Shown: positions 1-10,151 of the stretch, piece by piece
How positions within the stretch are numbered: the stretch's first letter is position 1
Layout of the letters: the number at the start of each line of letters is the position of its first letter
NCBI RefSeq assembly: GCF_001039355.2
Contig: NW_019775699.1
Coordinates: 176,500 to 223,142, forward strand
Length of the DNA: 46,643 nucleotides
Reading direction: 5' to 3'
Source of the DNA: Lingula anatina
Taxonomy: Eukaryota > Brachiopoda > Lingulata > Lingulida > Lingulidae
Notes under the pieces: generated by a model
What the model was told of the DNA's origin: nothing
The model's database searches: none
The model's input: only the letters and a program-made list of their open reading frames with translations
Translations under genes and position numbers: made by a program

Positions 1-1095
1 GTATGTGTTGCAAGAACCAAAAAATCTATCAATAAAATTTGTTTTGTTTTAATTAAGAATAAATTAATAATGTTATAAAGCAGGTTTTTAATGAATGAAA
101 ACGAATAATAAATTTACGTTTTAAAAGAAAGTAACAAATTCAGTTTTAAACCATTGAGTTTGTTTCAACAATGGGAGGGGTGGAAAATCCCCTTGGGGAC
201 ACATATAACACTATAAATACAATAAAATCACCTTACAATGAATTAAGGCAAAATAAATGTTTTCTAAGGAAAGTCCAGTGGATTTGCTTTCTAATACATA
301 CAATCAACAGAACATTTCTAATATAAATTTTCGAAAAGACACCACAGAGCAAATTTAAAAAAATCAATCAGACGGTAAACACCGGCAAGCTTTGTCAATT
401 TCACCAACTTGTTTATTTCAAGAAGTTACAACTTCTTGTTTATTTCAAACAGCGTTGCGCGCAAAGGTTTGTGGGTAATATGAGGGTCCAACTTGCCCCG
501 AGTCAAGGGGGCCAACTAGCCCCGGGTGCACATTATTTATTTTAAGGGATGGCAGCCATTTATGGTGCTAGAATGAGCAACGATGATACATCTCTGTGAA
601 ACTTGAAACAATGAGCTTCAGTTTGATGCCCTATACATATCTTATATTCGATCAAAAGCCTATGAAAATAGATTTTTAAATCTCTTAAACAAAATTACTT
701 TTAGGTGCAAAAATAGTTTATTTGGACTCACCGCTTAATTAAAACGGCCGACACTTCCTTAGCATTGTAGGCTACGGTCACTTTACAAGTGTATGTGGCC
801 AATTTCTTTACCTAGTAGTTACTTATTCATAAAATAACGGGAGGGGGGGGGCAACTTACCCCGGGGTCCAACTAGCCCCTGTCTCCCCTAAGTCTGAACA
901 GTAAATACGGTGACCTCCTTTAGGTAAGATTTTTTATACATGTCTGGATAAATAAATGGCGAGGCTTTGTTATTCGCTGAATTTATTTGATGAAATTGCG
1001 TTAATTAAAGATCGACCAGGAATACAACATGCATGTGCGTGCGCGTTTGATTGGGCGCATGAATTTGTTTCTATGAAGTGTGAATAAGTTTCACT
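1..1095. other. Intergenic sequence left of the duplicated block
   Basis: No gene recognised. Two short GC-rich stretches, at about 484-530 and 845-892, share words of the type CCAACTAGCCCC and CAACTTRCCCC and lie about 350 bases apart in an otherwise AT-rich stretch. They could be the ends of an old repeat. There is a poly-G tract at 841-850. Homology with the second copy of the block starts only near 1,095. Confidence 0.4.
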
Positions 1096-1208
1096 GAACG
1101 TATGCGTGCGTAAGTGCGTGACTGTCTAAAGACTCAAATACGTCTGTTTTTCCTAAAGACACAATCAACAACTTTTTGTAGTAAGAGTGACAAGACGTTT
1201 AATACTTC

Positions 1209-1253
1209 AAAACTCAAGATATTATCTTTACTAAAGATAATATCTTGAGTTTT
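1209..1253. repeat. Near-perfect 45-bp hairpin (22-bp arms, 1-base loop)
   Basis: Arms 1209-1230 and 1232-1253 are exact reverse complements around a single C. The two other copies of this promoter region (near 18,875 and 21,815) keep only the right arm. About 95 bases including the left arm are absent there. Confidence 0.85.
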
Positions 1254-1409
1254 ACTGCGTAAAAAGGGAAGGGAAATGTGAAAAGGGTTTTGGAAAGTGA
1301 GATCATGAAGAAAATGCACTTGTAAGTTTCTTTTTTCAAAATTGAGTAGATTGTCAAGCTAACGGTTCAGGGATGTTCTTCTCTATCGGCCAAGGATCGG
1401 AAGATGCAC

Positions 1410-1419
1410 GTTTTATAAT
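1410..1419 (+). promoter_or_regulatory. TATA-like box of membrane-protein gene, copy 1
   Basis: The sequence GTTTTATAAT lies about 30 bases before the start of a block that ends at a conserved splice donor. It is preserved with its flanks (a CCAAGGATCGGAAG word just upstream) in all three copies of this region (also about 19,060 and 21,994). Promoter function is inferred from position and conservation. Confidence 0.45.
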
Positions 1420-1439
1420 GTAACGCACTGCAGTGAGGC

Positions 1440-1795
1440 CAGTCTTGTTTCGATGTAAACCTGTAAAGTCTATTGATTCTGCCCTGAAAAAGGAGAGCGC
1501 TCAAATATCAATCCCCATGGTTGCATGGATGACGAAGCAGAAAAAAGGCCTTTATTTATTCTATCAACCCAACATCGCTTTTTCGTGGAATAGGAGCATG
1601 CGCACAGGATTGTTTTTTCAACAAAAGCTGTTGCTATGTTTGCATAAACAACATAACTGGGTTAAAATGATCGGTAGCGGTCGATTCAGTGGAAGACTTA
1701 ACTCCACACAGTATCCTACCTGTGCGGACCACCTATACAGATATAAGCTTCGGCACGAAAGTACATTTCGTTTTCGTTCTCGAGGACACATAACG
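1440..1795 (+). other. Putative non-coding first exon of membrane-protein gene, copy 1
   Basis: This block runs from just after the TATA-like box to a consensus donor (ACG|GTAAGT, donor G at 1796). Three copies exist in the window, and the donor is intact in all. An open frame through this copy (1433-1831) is broken by indels in the other two, so the conserved part looks like 5' UTR. The matching acceptor is TTTCAG|GAG before 3808, giving a 2.0-kb first intron. The left end is approximate. Confidence 0.5.
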
Positions 1796-2767
1796 GTAAG
1801 TCTGGGAGTGGTCGGTCCATGCTTTAGTTAAAATACGTTTTATCAAAATAATCCGTTTCAAAGTTAGGCGGCCGCGTGCTTTGCAATATATTTTACCTTG
1901 CAGTGTTGAACAAAGAAGGGTGCTCAGGTTTCTTCCCTAAGTCTTGTTGTGTCACACGCATACAGTTGTTTTTACTGCATTTTCCTTCAGTCGATTGCTT
2001 ACATTTATATGATGGTTTTCAAACGGTACGCATTTTTTTGTGCGTGTCACTCCAAAACGAAATACAGTGCCTACAAATAAATTTGATATTAATATGAAAT
2101 AATCGAGTTGAGGTTAAAATGCACATTAATTAGATTCCCTCTTATTAAATGGAGTACCCCCCCCCCCAACCACCACCAAGGACATTAGAAAAGTACATAA
2201 TTGTATATAAAAATCCCAATATAAAGCCTTGAAAATGTCAAAAATAATGATAGAATAATGTAGAAACGGAGAAACACATACAAGTCATTCGTTTTTTCCT
2301 AATTGTATGTTACAATAATGCATTTTTCTTTCAAAATGGATATTCGCACCATTGGTTTGTAAACAGTAACTAAAGAATGATTAAAAGAAAAGAGAGTTCT
2401 AACAATTGAATGAAACATCGCGTTTTCTAGTAAATGTGTTTTGTTTTCGAAATTAAATCTAAAATAAAGTGGTTGTGAACTTATGCAGCACTGTCGTGAT
2501 GTGTCAGATGTGGAAAACTCAGGTAAAAACAGCCAGTTTAGGAAAATGCTCAAATTTTTTTTTATCTTAATACCAACACAGGATGAAAGAAATAGAAAGT
2601 ACAGACATAGACTCTAACACAAAAAATGTAAAGGTTCTAAAATAAAGTCAAGTTAAGATATATCACGAGTAAAAAATGAAAAACATGAATAAGATTACTG
2701 ATAAGTTAGCCATATTAAGATCATAAGCATTTTTCTAAACTGCAATACGCGAGCTATTTTTCAAGGG

Positions 2768-3024
2768 CGCGTGCCCATAACCCTATTGTACTAGCAGGAT
2801 CGATTTAACTCCTCTGGGATTCTCGCTCAGTTGCATTCAGTCTAAGCGGCCTCAAGATCTCGTCACTTTAAGTACTTGGGTAAAGTCTGGAAAACTCTGT
2901 GGTTCATGGTGTTGTTCATGTTGCTTTGCGAAGGGGCGTGCCAAATAATTATGCTGATTACATTGTCTGCGCTTTCCCCGTTAAATAGACCGATCCTGCT
3001 AGCACGATAACGTTATGGGAACGC
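2768..3024. mobile_element. Inverted-repeat MITE, insertion 1
   Basis: The left arm around 2768-2806 and the right arm around 2984-3024 are imperfect reverse complements of about 38 bp, sharing CTAGCAGGATCG and a CCCATAAC outer part. The core next to the left arm (TTTAACTCCTCTGGGA) resembles two other inverted-repeat elements in the window (5,836-6,116 and 30,449-30,646). There is no coding capacity. Confidence 0.6.
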
Positions 3025-3233
3025 AGTCTAAGAAGCATATAATTTCAAACCTTTTTGGTGATAATATGACACATCTACATTGTGTACCAAGCTTTTGTCC
3101 TCCGTCACCAGTTCCTTATATCAGGCAAACTTATGACTGGGGCTTAGAATGAAAAAATGGAAATGAACTGAAATGTTTGTCAAAATACATACTGGACTGG
3201 CAAGGACCTCTATGTGAGCCAAATAATGAAAAT

Positions 3234-3234
3234 A

Positions 3235-3267
<33 letters not shown>
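3234..3267. repeat. (AAT)n microsatellite
   Basis: A run of about ten AAT units. A shorter run sits at the equivalent place in copy 2 (23,264-23,285). Confidence 0.9.
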
Positions 3268-3268
<1 letters not shown>

Positions 3269-3903
3269 GTTTTGTAATCCCCTATATGCATGATAGTTAA
3301 TAAATATGTTCTTAAACAAAGAATGAATAACTAAAATTTCTTATTTTAAGGAATGTAATTAATGTATTTATAATTAATAGTGCCTGTGACTTGAGATTTC
3401 AATCTTGCCTACGCAGATTTTAAACCCTACGAGGCAAGATTAAAATTCAGTCATGCTTGGGCGGATTTTAAATAAGCCTGGACATATATATCGGGTGGAT
3501 AAATACAGTAACTTAAAATTTGAATACATCAAAGATTTTCTTTTAATTTCATTCATTTATATCTTGGAATTAAACCAAAGTACTCAAAAGCTTGTAATTG
3601 TGGTGGCCAGTTCAAAATTGTCACAATGTCAAAACCTTTATACGCCAGAGGCAAAATCGCGTAGTGATATTATTTTGTGGGTAATAACGCAGAATGTTTT
3701 AGAAATTTAAAGTGGAGGTTCGGTGCATTTTTATCAATCCATTACATACCTAGCACTATTTTTTTTAATCAACATCACACAAAAACGAATTTCATTCATT
3801 GTTTCAGGAGTCTGGTTATTATACCATTAAGTGAGCATAAGATTCAAGTTCAACCAGCCAACTCAGACGGAGCAGCAGTATCAAATCGAATGTTGAATGA
3901 AGA

Positions 3904-5781
3904 ATGGAGGAGCGCCATCCCTTTTCACCAGACCAAGAGCCTAAGGACCAGGCACCAAAAAACCAACACCATAAGCAGCAGCGGTCACACCTTAGCCAAG
4001 GTTCTCATGGTCAGGCACACTTACAACCGACCCATAATCTCGACCACCGTTACCCGCAGCATCCGAAAAACCCAGCTCAAGGCCCACCGCACCCAAACGC
4101 ACCATATAATGTCGGGCATAATCAGGTCCACGTAGATCCTTCATATCCTCCCGCCGGCCAGCAGCATTATCCAAATACATATGGATACAATGGAACACAG
4201 CCCGGAACGGTGCAGTATAGTATGCCGTATCAACACGTTATCCCTCCACCCGGAAACCAAACTATGGATCGTGGGGAGATTCCAGTCAATCCCCATCAGC
4301 AACAAGGCCAAAACCACAACTGGTACAGACACAGGGTAAACCAGGTGTTCATCGTTAGCTCAGAGTTGCGCATTCAGGATGTGGAGAACAAAGCGGCTGT
4401 TCGGACGGGATTGGAGTACATCTGGGGTATGCTGAAGGAGAACGGGGCAGCACAACCTTTGGGTCCAAAGGTGGACTTCTTTGTATCAGTCTACAAACAG
4501 ATTCTGTTGACTTTGACCTTCATATTCACCATAGTTTTCGCGATATTGGATGGCGATAAAAACATCGTGTTCACCGTGATTTGTACAATCCTTACAGCCG
4601 CTGAGTTCTTCATCTGGCTTTTTGCAGGCTTCAAGTTCTTTCGGCGAATGCTTTGCGTAAAATGTGTCCAAAAGAAAGTTGGTCCTGCCGCTGACGTCGA
4701 GGAGAAGGTAATATCCGAAACGGAAGGTGCTTCGGAGCAACAAGAAGCCACCAAGCGGGTTCCAGTTGTGGAAGGCGCTGGCGCCAGAGCTGCACAGTTT
4801 GCCAAAAATATTGCGCAAGAAATCCTGCTGTACCCAATCATCGTATGTGACCTGTATGGGTTGGTGTCGGAGCAATCATACTCGTTCGGCAGTTGGGAGT
4901 CGGTTATCAGCATGTTGCTTCTCATTTTTGCGATGATAGAACTTATATTTACGTACTCTGTGCGCATGTACATGCTAATCGTCGTTTTCAAGATAATGGA
5001 AGATAAGGTAGATGGGATTCGGCAGTGCGGGGCGTTGTGTTTTGGCGGAATTCAGTGGCGATACGTGTCGAATATTATTGGCAACGTGGTGGTGTTCGTC
5101 TTAATGATAGCAATTCTCGGAATTCAGATTCAAGTTGATAACACTGTTCTCGGAGAACTTCATGTTTCTGGGGCGGCCGGTTTCATGATAGCGTGCACCA
5201 TTCTTCTCCCCATCTGTAACGTGGCCATCTTTTTGGCGATAAACATGCACGCCGTGATGGAGCTGCTGTATAAAGTTGACATTCACTTCGCTGAGATGCA
5301 TCCGGGGACGAGAGAAGAATTCCGTGTGAAACACAATTTATTTGTCCAGAAAAACCCCGACGGTTCCCACTCCTTCAAAGATGACGACTCGGCACAAAAA
5401 TTACCAATATATAAGGAACGCCTTAAGGGTTACCAAGCGGTCTCTACCTGGAAGCGCTTTTCCTTTGGGTTAAGCAACAAGTTCTTGGCGGTCGCTCTTT
5501 ATATTTGGACAGTATTCTTTTCTGCCTATCTCTTAGTCTCCCCGGGACTGTATAATTACTCCGCATCAAGTGGAGGACTGAATGAGGGCTCAGTTGGAAC
5601 GCTGAAAATTTTTCTCTGGATCTTCTTTACTCTAGCAAATGCGCATGCGTACATACTAGGCATAATTATCACGGCCTACGTTACGTTACTTATCACGGCG
5701 TTTTTTATGTCCTGTGTTTGCGGGGAGAAGAAGATTGCCTGCCTTACATGCACTTCCTGTTGTAATAATGACGATGACTAA
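3904..5781 (+). CDS. Multi-pass membrane protein of unknown family, copy 1 (625 aa)
   Basis: Uninterrupted 625-codon CDS. The start is the first ATG in this frame after an in-frame TGA in the same exon (just after the acceptor at 3808). Residues 1-145 are low-complexity, rich in His, Gln, Pro and Asn, and probably disordered and cytosolic. Residues 146-199 are a conserved polar linker. Hydrophobic segments follow at about 200-215, 221-246, 334-352, 391-409, 423-446, 527-546 and 567-601 (the last may be two helices), with an amphipathic stretch at 304-320. A charged loop (250-300) joins the second and third. The C-terminus is Cys-rich (CVCGEKKIACLTCTSCC) and ends NNDDD, and CVKCVQKK follows helix 2; these cysteines could be lipidated. 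Function is unknown: I see no transporter, channel or receptor signature. The paralogue is at 24358-26229. Confidence 0.85.
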   Translation: MEERHPFSPDQEPKDQAPKNQHHKQQRSHLSQGSHGQAHLQPTHNLDHRYPQHPKNPAQGPPHPNAPYNVGHNQVHVDPSYPPAGQQHYPNTYGYNGTQPGTVQYSMPYQHVIPPPGNQTMDRGEIPVNPHQQQGQNHNWYRHRVNQVFIVSSELRIQDVENKAAVRTGLEYIWGMLKENGAAQPLGPKVDFFVSVYKQILLTLTFIFTIVFAILDGDKNIVFTVICTILTAAEFFIWLFAGFKFFRRMLCVKCVQKKVGPAADVEEKVISETEGASEQQEATKRVPVVEGAGARAAQFAKNIAQEILLYPIIVCDLYGLVSEQSYSFGSWESVISMLLLIFAMIELIFTYSVRMYMLIVVFKIMEDKVDGIRQCGALCFGGIQWRYVSNIIGNVVVFVLMIAILGIQIQVDNTVLGELHVSGAAGFMIACTILLPICNVAIFLAINMHAVMELLYKVDIHFAEMHPGTREEFRVKHNLFVQKNPDGSHSFKDDDSAQKLPIYKERLKGYQAVSTWKRFSFGLSNKFLAVALYIWTVFFSAYLLVSPGLYNYSASSGGLNEGSVGTLKIFLWIFFTLANAHAYILGIIITAYVTLLITAFFMSCVCGEKKIACLTCTSCCNNDDD

Positions 5782-5835
5782 ACTGTATTTGCTGTCAAAC
5801 TGTTGTTGTATGGATAGGAGCAGTTTTATTCTTTT

Positions 5836-6116
5836 AAGGTTGTGTCCACGATGAGACTATTGTACTAGGAAGTTTGAACTAACTCCCAGGGGAGTGTATA
5901 CAACCAGGTTAAAGAAATAACATGTCTCGTCCTGGAGGTTAGTAAATTCTCGGACCCAATATACTGGGTCCTAGGTAAAATACAGAAAGCAGGTGATTAT
6001 ACGGTTACATTGGAAACAAGAGAAGGCGTGATAATAATCTAATTGCTATCATCAACAGTCCCCTTTGAGTTAGTTCGAACTACCTAGTGCGATAGTTTCG
6101 TTGTGTACGCATCCTA
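5836..6116. mobile_element. Inverted-repeat MITE, insertion 2 (copy 1)
   Basis: Arms at 5857-5893 and 6059-6095 are reverse complements over about 37 bp (TACTAGGAAGTTTGAACTAA against its partner). Homology continues outward to about 5836 and 6116. The same element sits at 26,283-26,580 in copy 2, so it predates the block duplication. It is in the probable 3' UTR of the membrane-protein gene. Confidence 0.65.
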
Positions 6117-6205
6117 AGAGACAATCAGTAACACGACTTTAAACTAGACGTTTTTTATATGTAACATTGTGAGCTAAGGCTTTTTTTACTTAAGTTACTA
6201 TTATA

Positions 6206-6372
6206 GGCCGCATTCAGAACAGCGGACTAACTAGTCCACGGATCAAATATGGCCAACCCACTTGAATACTTCCCCACGGGGAATCTATTCAGTGTCTATT
6301 AGCGGATTAGGGGGCATTTTTTTAGTTGGCCGCCATATATAGACTAGTAAGTCCCGCTGTTCTAAATGCAGC
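6206..6372. mobile_element. Palindromic MITE GGCCGCATTCAGAACAGCGG, copy 1
   Basis: The left end GGCCGCATTCAGAACAGCGG and right end CCCGCTGTTCTAAATGCAGC are inverted repeats of about 45 bp, including CTAGTCC and CAAATATGGCC. The copy 2 version (26,664-26,760) has lost most of the right arm. Related core sequence recurs inside the element at 33,503-33,820. Confidence 0.65.
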
Positions 6373-6775
6373 TACACATTCATACCCCAGAAGGTAATAA
6401 TATATCATGCTGTCACTTGTGTTTTACACTATTACTGTGACAAATGCGTGTACTGTATGGTCCAGTACAAAATGTGCCAGAGGTTAGTTTTACAAGTATT
6501 TACTCTATTTATAGGTACATGTAAATATGTAAAAATAAATCCCACGCTGTCTTAAACATATCGTTATTGTTAATAACCTCGAATAGACTACCTATTTCGG
6601 AGACTGATATAAAACAGACATACATGTACTGTTATATCAATAAAAATTTTATATCAGTGTGATCCACATTATAAAATCAAGAAAAACGCTTTGTTGACTT
6701 ATTTTGAAAAACCAAACATTATTTCCAAGAATTAATCACGAGAACACAACATTTCCAAATATTAAACAGAAAATA

Positions 6776-6776
6776 A

Positions 6777-6811
<35 letters not shown>

Positions 6812-6812
6812 A
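6776..6812. repeat. (AAAT)n microsatellite
   Basis: About nine AAAT units. The orthologous tract in copy 2 (27,219-27,284) has about 16. Confidence 0.9.
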
Positions 6813-6946
6813 GTGAAACTAGAATAATGCAATAATGCCGAATTAAACTTCAATCCTCCGTATTGGTATGTCGCTAAATCAGACAAGCGGTCAAGAAATT
6901 GAACTGTTTACGTTATAGACAATCAAATAGTATCAGATTGTACACA

Positions 6947-6952
6947 TTTATT
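6947..6952 (-). promoter_or_regulatory. Candidate poly(A) signal of sulfotransferase copy 1
   Basis: AATAAA on the minus strand, about 170 bases past the stop codon at 7120. It is conserved in copy 2 (27,411-27,416), where a Tc1 insertion separates it from the gene. Confidence 0.35.
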
Positions 6953-7119
6953 AATTCTAGCATTTTTACATTACATCTATGTAGGAAAATAAGATTTTTT
7001 CGTTCTGTTGCAATTTGAATCGTATGCTTTAAAGAGGCTTGTAGGCAAATTATGCACCACATGTGTATCTATACATTATTTGGCATTACTCTGAACTCTG
7101 TTAGATTGGCTGTCCTTTC

Positions 7120-7942
7120 TCAGTCTTTCTTGACTTCTTTAGACTGTATATTAGCGAATGATTCATAGCCCAACTTTTGTATGACCTCACCACAATAGCT
7201 GTCTACCTCAACGCCTAGGGATGGCTGTATCGTCCTCTCCCATTGGTGAGCGGTTTGCGATGAGTTTACTCTACTTGTGCCGTACGGATCGGACATAACA
7301 TCCCCTTCTATTTTACCAGATGTAGTATTAACGAGCCACTCTCTAACATTGGCTGGCATTTTCCGCCCAATAAACTCGTATATCTTGTCAGCATAGGCGA
7401 TGGGATTGTCCGCTAAGTCTTCGTACCGGAGGGTCATAATGCGACCAGGGAACCGACTTTGTAGCCTGTCACGTGCGACGAGATCGGGGATCATGTGTTC
7501 CTTGCAACGTTTGACTGTCTCACACGTCATGTTGCACTTCTGAAGCGTCACAGGCCGGATCAGCTTGTATTTTCGCATCGATAAAATCGAAGCCCGTGGA
7601 TCGCGCACGAGATAAAGAATCTTTACTGGTTCGAACTGCCTCAAAATCGGCTCGAGGTCTGTCATACGGAGCACGACAATTTTGAATGCTTTAAACGATT
7701 TGTCGCATGCCCGTTTTATCAGTGGGATACATTGGATGTCTTCTGCCGTTGTGTTGTACTTTAAAATGCATGAGGCATAAGTTCTTAAATGTATGTGTCT
7801 GCCAAGAGCAATGAAAAACCAGTGAGAAGGTGACTCCGGCGCTAAGACATTGACAGGAACCTTGGTAAAATCACATGATATCAAGTTTTTGACCACGTCC
7901 GTCATGAATTCTTTTTTGGGTAGTCCTGTACTTTCCATCGTC
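7120..7942 (-). CDS. Carbohydrate sulfotransferase, copy 1, exon 3 (catalytic C-terminal part)
   Basis: Last exon of a type II Golgi carbohydrate sulfotransferase of the CHST1-7-like 6-O-sulfotransferase family, which transfers sulfate from PAPS to glycan sugars. The 3'-phosphate-binding motif is clear: VKILYLVRDPRASILSM, with the conserved Arg-Asp-Pro-Arg and Ser. Downstream MTLRYEDLADNP and the final MGYE-like KLGYE region fit the family. The exon begins after TTACAG|G (7943-7944) in phase 2, matching a donor at the end of exon 2; the ATG at 7954-7956 lies in the intron and is not the start. The C-terminus (QSKEVKKD) differs from copy 2 by a one-base indel. Upstream, copy 1 has lost part of exon 2, so whether it is functional is uncertain. 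Confidence 0.8.
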
Positions 7943-8157
7943 CTGTAATGATACATTTACAACGAATTACGCTTAAACACAAGTTGTTTGTGCTGGCATA
8001 ACTCTATAGTCTTTCATACTCTATAGTCTTTCATTTAACAATACAAAACAAAAGGTATCTTGTGCGAGATTTTTGCATCAAATGTAATTTACACTTGTGA
8101 GAAAAAAAAACATAAGAAAATTTCTTCTAATCGCGAATTACTGGACCCAACCCTTTA

Positions 8158-8226
8158 CCCAGCAAACACAAAACGTTTTATAAACGTTATGTTAACGTTA
8201 TTATAACGTTCTTCTTGTTTGCTGTG
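8158..8226. mobile_element. Short palindromic repeat CAGCAAAC...GTTTGCTG, copy 1
   Basis: The termini CAGCAAAC and GTTTGCTG enclose an imperfect palindrome of AACGTT units. It lies in intron 2 of the sulfotransferase and is also present at 30,292-30,364 in copy 2, so it is older than the duplication. Confidence 0.6.
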
Positions 8227-8481
8227 TACTTGGATTCCATGTTACTCATTACGAAACTTAGTTCTGAACAATTCACTATTCTTATAGACTGCTGTAGTCT
8301 TCCTGACGTTTCATATGAAAAATTTGACATCAGCTTCTTCTATTAGATGAGGTGTCGTTTTACTGTCCGAATTGGAAAAGACCAACAGCTTTTCAGAATA
8401 TTTAGGCTAATAAACCTAACTTTGGGATATTTTGAAAAGCGTATGGTATATTTTAATGCGGCTAAAACTTAATACCGTAAC

Positions 8482-8641
8482 CTTTGCGAGTTATCGGTGT
8501 AAGTTAAATGTCGCTTCATGGATGCCCTGTCAAGTTCATGCGTGGGCTCAAACATGTAAAAAGCGTCCGGGTTTTGGTTAAAAAGTTCCCCAACCAAGCT
8601 AGAGCCACTCCGAACATAGGTCACGATAAGAACGATGTTTA
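8482..8641 (-). CDS. Carbohydrate sulfotransferase, copy 1, exon 2 (5'-truncated by deletion)
   Basis: Encodes the 5'-phosphosulfate-binding motif [18 protein letters not shown], followed by the FEPTHEL region typical of CHST1-like enzymes. The 3' end is AG|GTTACG (copy 2: AG|GTAACG), so the donor +3 position is weakened. The 5' part of the exon present in copy 2 (31,009-31,087), with its acceptor, is deleted. A cryptic AG (TTAAAG|TAAACATC, exon start 8641) is in the right phase and would give an in-frame protein of about 398 residues lacking about 24 stem codons, but it has no good pyrimidine tract. The gene may be a decaying copy. Confidence 0.6.
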
Positions 8642-9937
8642 CTTTAACTATTCCATATTAACATACTGGTAGTGCATTTTCCCGTGCGGTTCATATGTTC
8701 TACTTGTATTTCCACACAGCAGTGAGGCAGCCATATGAAAGCATCAAATATTGATAATGCAACATAGCGCGGTAAATTTATTATGAGTTTCATGCAATGG
8801 AGAAGTATAAAAACTACAACAACCTGCTGCTCAAACGAAGTGAAGGGGGTCGCGATAATATTGTGGTCAACTATTAACTAGGTTAGAATGTATTCAATAC
8901 TTACTTTAAAATGAATGGACTAGAATAGCGTTCATCTCCTGTCGCTGTGAATGCAGTATTTAGATGACATTATTTTTTAACATAACTTAAGTTGGCCCTA
9001 AGACAAGAGAATACACTTGAGTTCGCGTAGTCTATAGAACCTGAGTTTGTTTAATTTATATCTAGGAGTCAAAAATGAATCAAGCCCGTAAAGTAGCAGG
9101 ATTCCTGGAAACATTTATTTAACGAAGTAGAAAATTGTAATAAGAAAAAAGCCCTAACATTTTGTTTCCACTCAATCTGATTTACAACGAAAGAGTTGAG
9201 GTTGTATAAGTGGGTGTCTATATCTATATTAAAGAATGTACTTGTCCCCTCCGACATATACGCGTATAACACCACGGTGCTTTTCATCTGCCAATATGAT
9301 ACTGTGCTACTAGTGTCACATAAAATGGGCCAACGGGTTTGTCATACTAAATATATTAGGTTACTGTTTTACGTCGCTTAAAATTATAAATAGAAAAGTT
9401 GACAAAAAGAACTCGCAATACGAAGAATATAAGCACGGACATTCTTTGAGAAGAGGGTTAGTTTTAATTGCAGATATACAATATTATAATGGGTTGAAAA
9501 TGTGAAATATTCCTCTTCTTAATCTAACGTTAACGAATAGTTGGCCCCAAAACTCCTTTGACTAACAATAATTACTGGTGGGTCTGATCAAATTCATTAA
9601 TTACAAAGCTAAATATTTGCATTCTTAGCCCTATCACCAAACTATCGCATAATAATTAACATTGAAAACAAGACACTTCTTACTCAATACAAAAAACAGT
9701 TTCATGAAAATTATTATCGAAACAGCAGCAACTGCCACTTACGTGGTTAATCTTTAATATGGAATGTTTGGGTGTATTGGTACCAGCGTAACAATACCAA
9801 ATCAGTTAAGCATCCAGTGCTAGGACATATGTATATAAAGCTTCCGAAAATAATATTCGCCGATAATTGAAAAGAGGGTAATCATAATTTGTCAATGGCA
9901 AACGTCAAACGCCTTGAGCACAATAAGCAATACTTAC

Positions 9938-10151
9938 TTGCCACGGTGAAACCATCAGTTGATGCCTGGTTGGCAACTGGCTCCATCTCTGTGATGGAAG
10001 TGGTTGATGGTATAGATTCAACATATCTTATCTGTTGGTGCCTTTTGTTCTCAAACACCCTTGACTGGATCTTGTATGTCCACAACAGCGAGGCACAGAA
10101 AACTACGCTACAGAAGGCAGTGAAACATACCCATAACTTCATCAACGCCAT
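9938..10151 (-). CDS. Carbohydrate sulfotransferase, copy 1, exon 1 (signal anchor)
   Basis: Starts MALMKLWVCFTAFCSVVFC, a short cytosolic tail plus a hydrophobic segment at about residues 7-25, which is the type II signal anchor of a Golgi enzyme. A polar stem follows to TDGFTVA. The donor CAA|GTAAGT (9932-9937) ends the exon with one spare base, matching exon 2 of the intact copy. A longer open frame continues past the donor but is intronic. Confidence 0.75.

Larger units (their letters stand above)
1796..3807 (+). other. 5'-UTR intron of membrane-protein gene, copy 1
   Basis: The intron starts GTAAGT and ends TTTCAG. It contains a poly-C run (2158-2167), an inverted-repeat MITE (2768-3024) and an (AAT)n microsatellite. 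About 2,400-2,880 has no counterpart in the other copies. No coding exon recognised. Confidence 0.5.

Noticed and set aside
1433-1831. 132-codon open frame over the first-exon copy
   Set aside because: The frame is broken by indels in the two other copies while splice donor and promoter words are kept, so it reads as 5' UTR by chance.
4486-4991. Minus-strand open frames of 129 and 166 codons inside the membrane-protein CDS (also 24,939-25,439)
   Set aside because: They are antisense shadows of a long conserved CDS and share its conservation only through it.
9069-9381. Overlapping small open frames (72 aa minus, 61 aa plus; also 31,912-32,332)
   Set aside because: They lie in intron 1 of the sulfotransferase genes; similarity between copies follows the overall duplication and no domain is seen.
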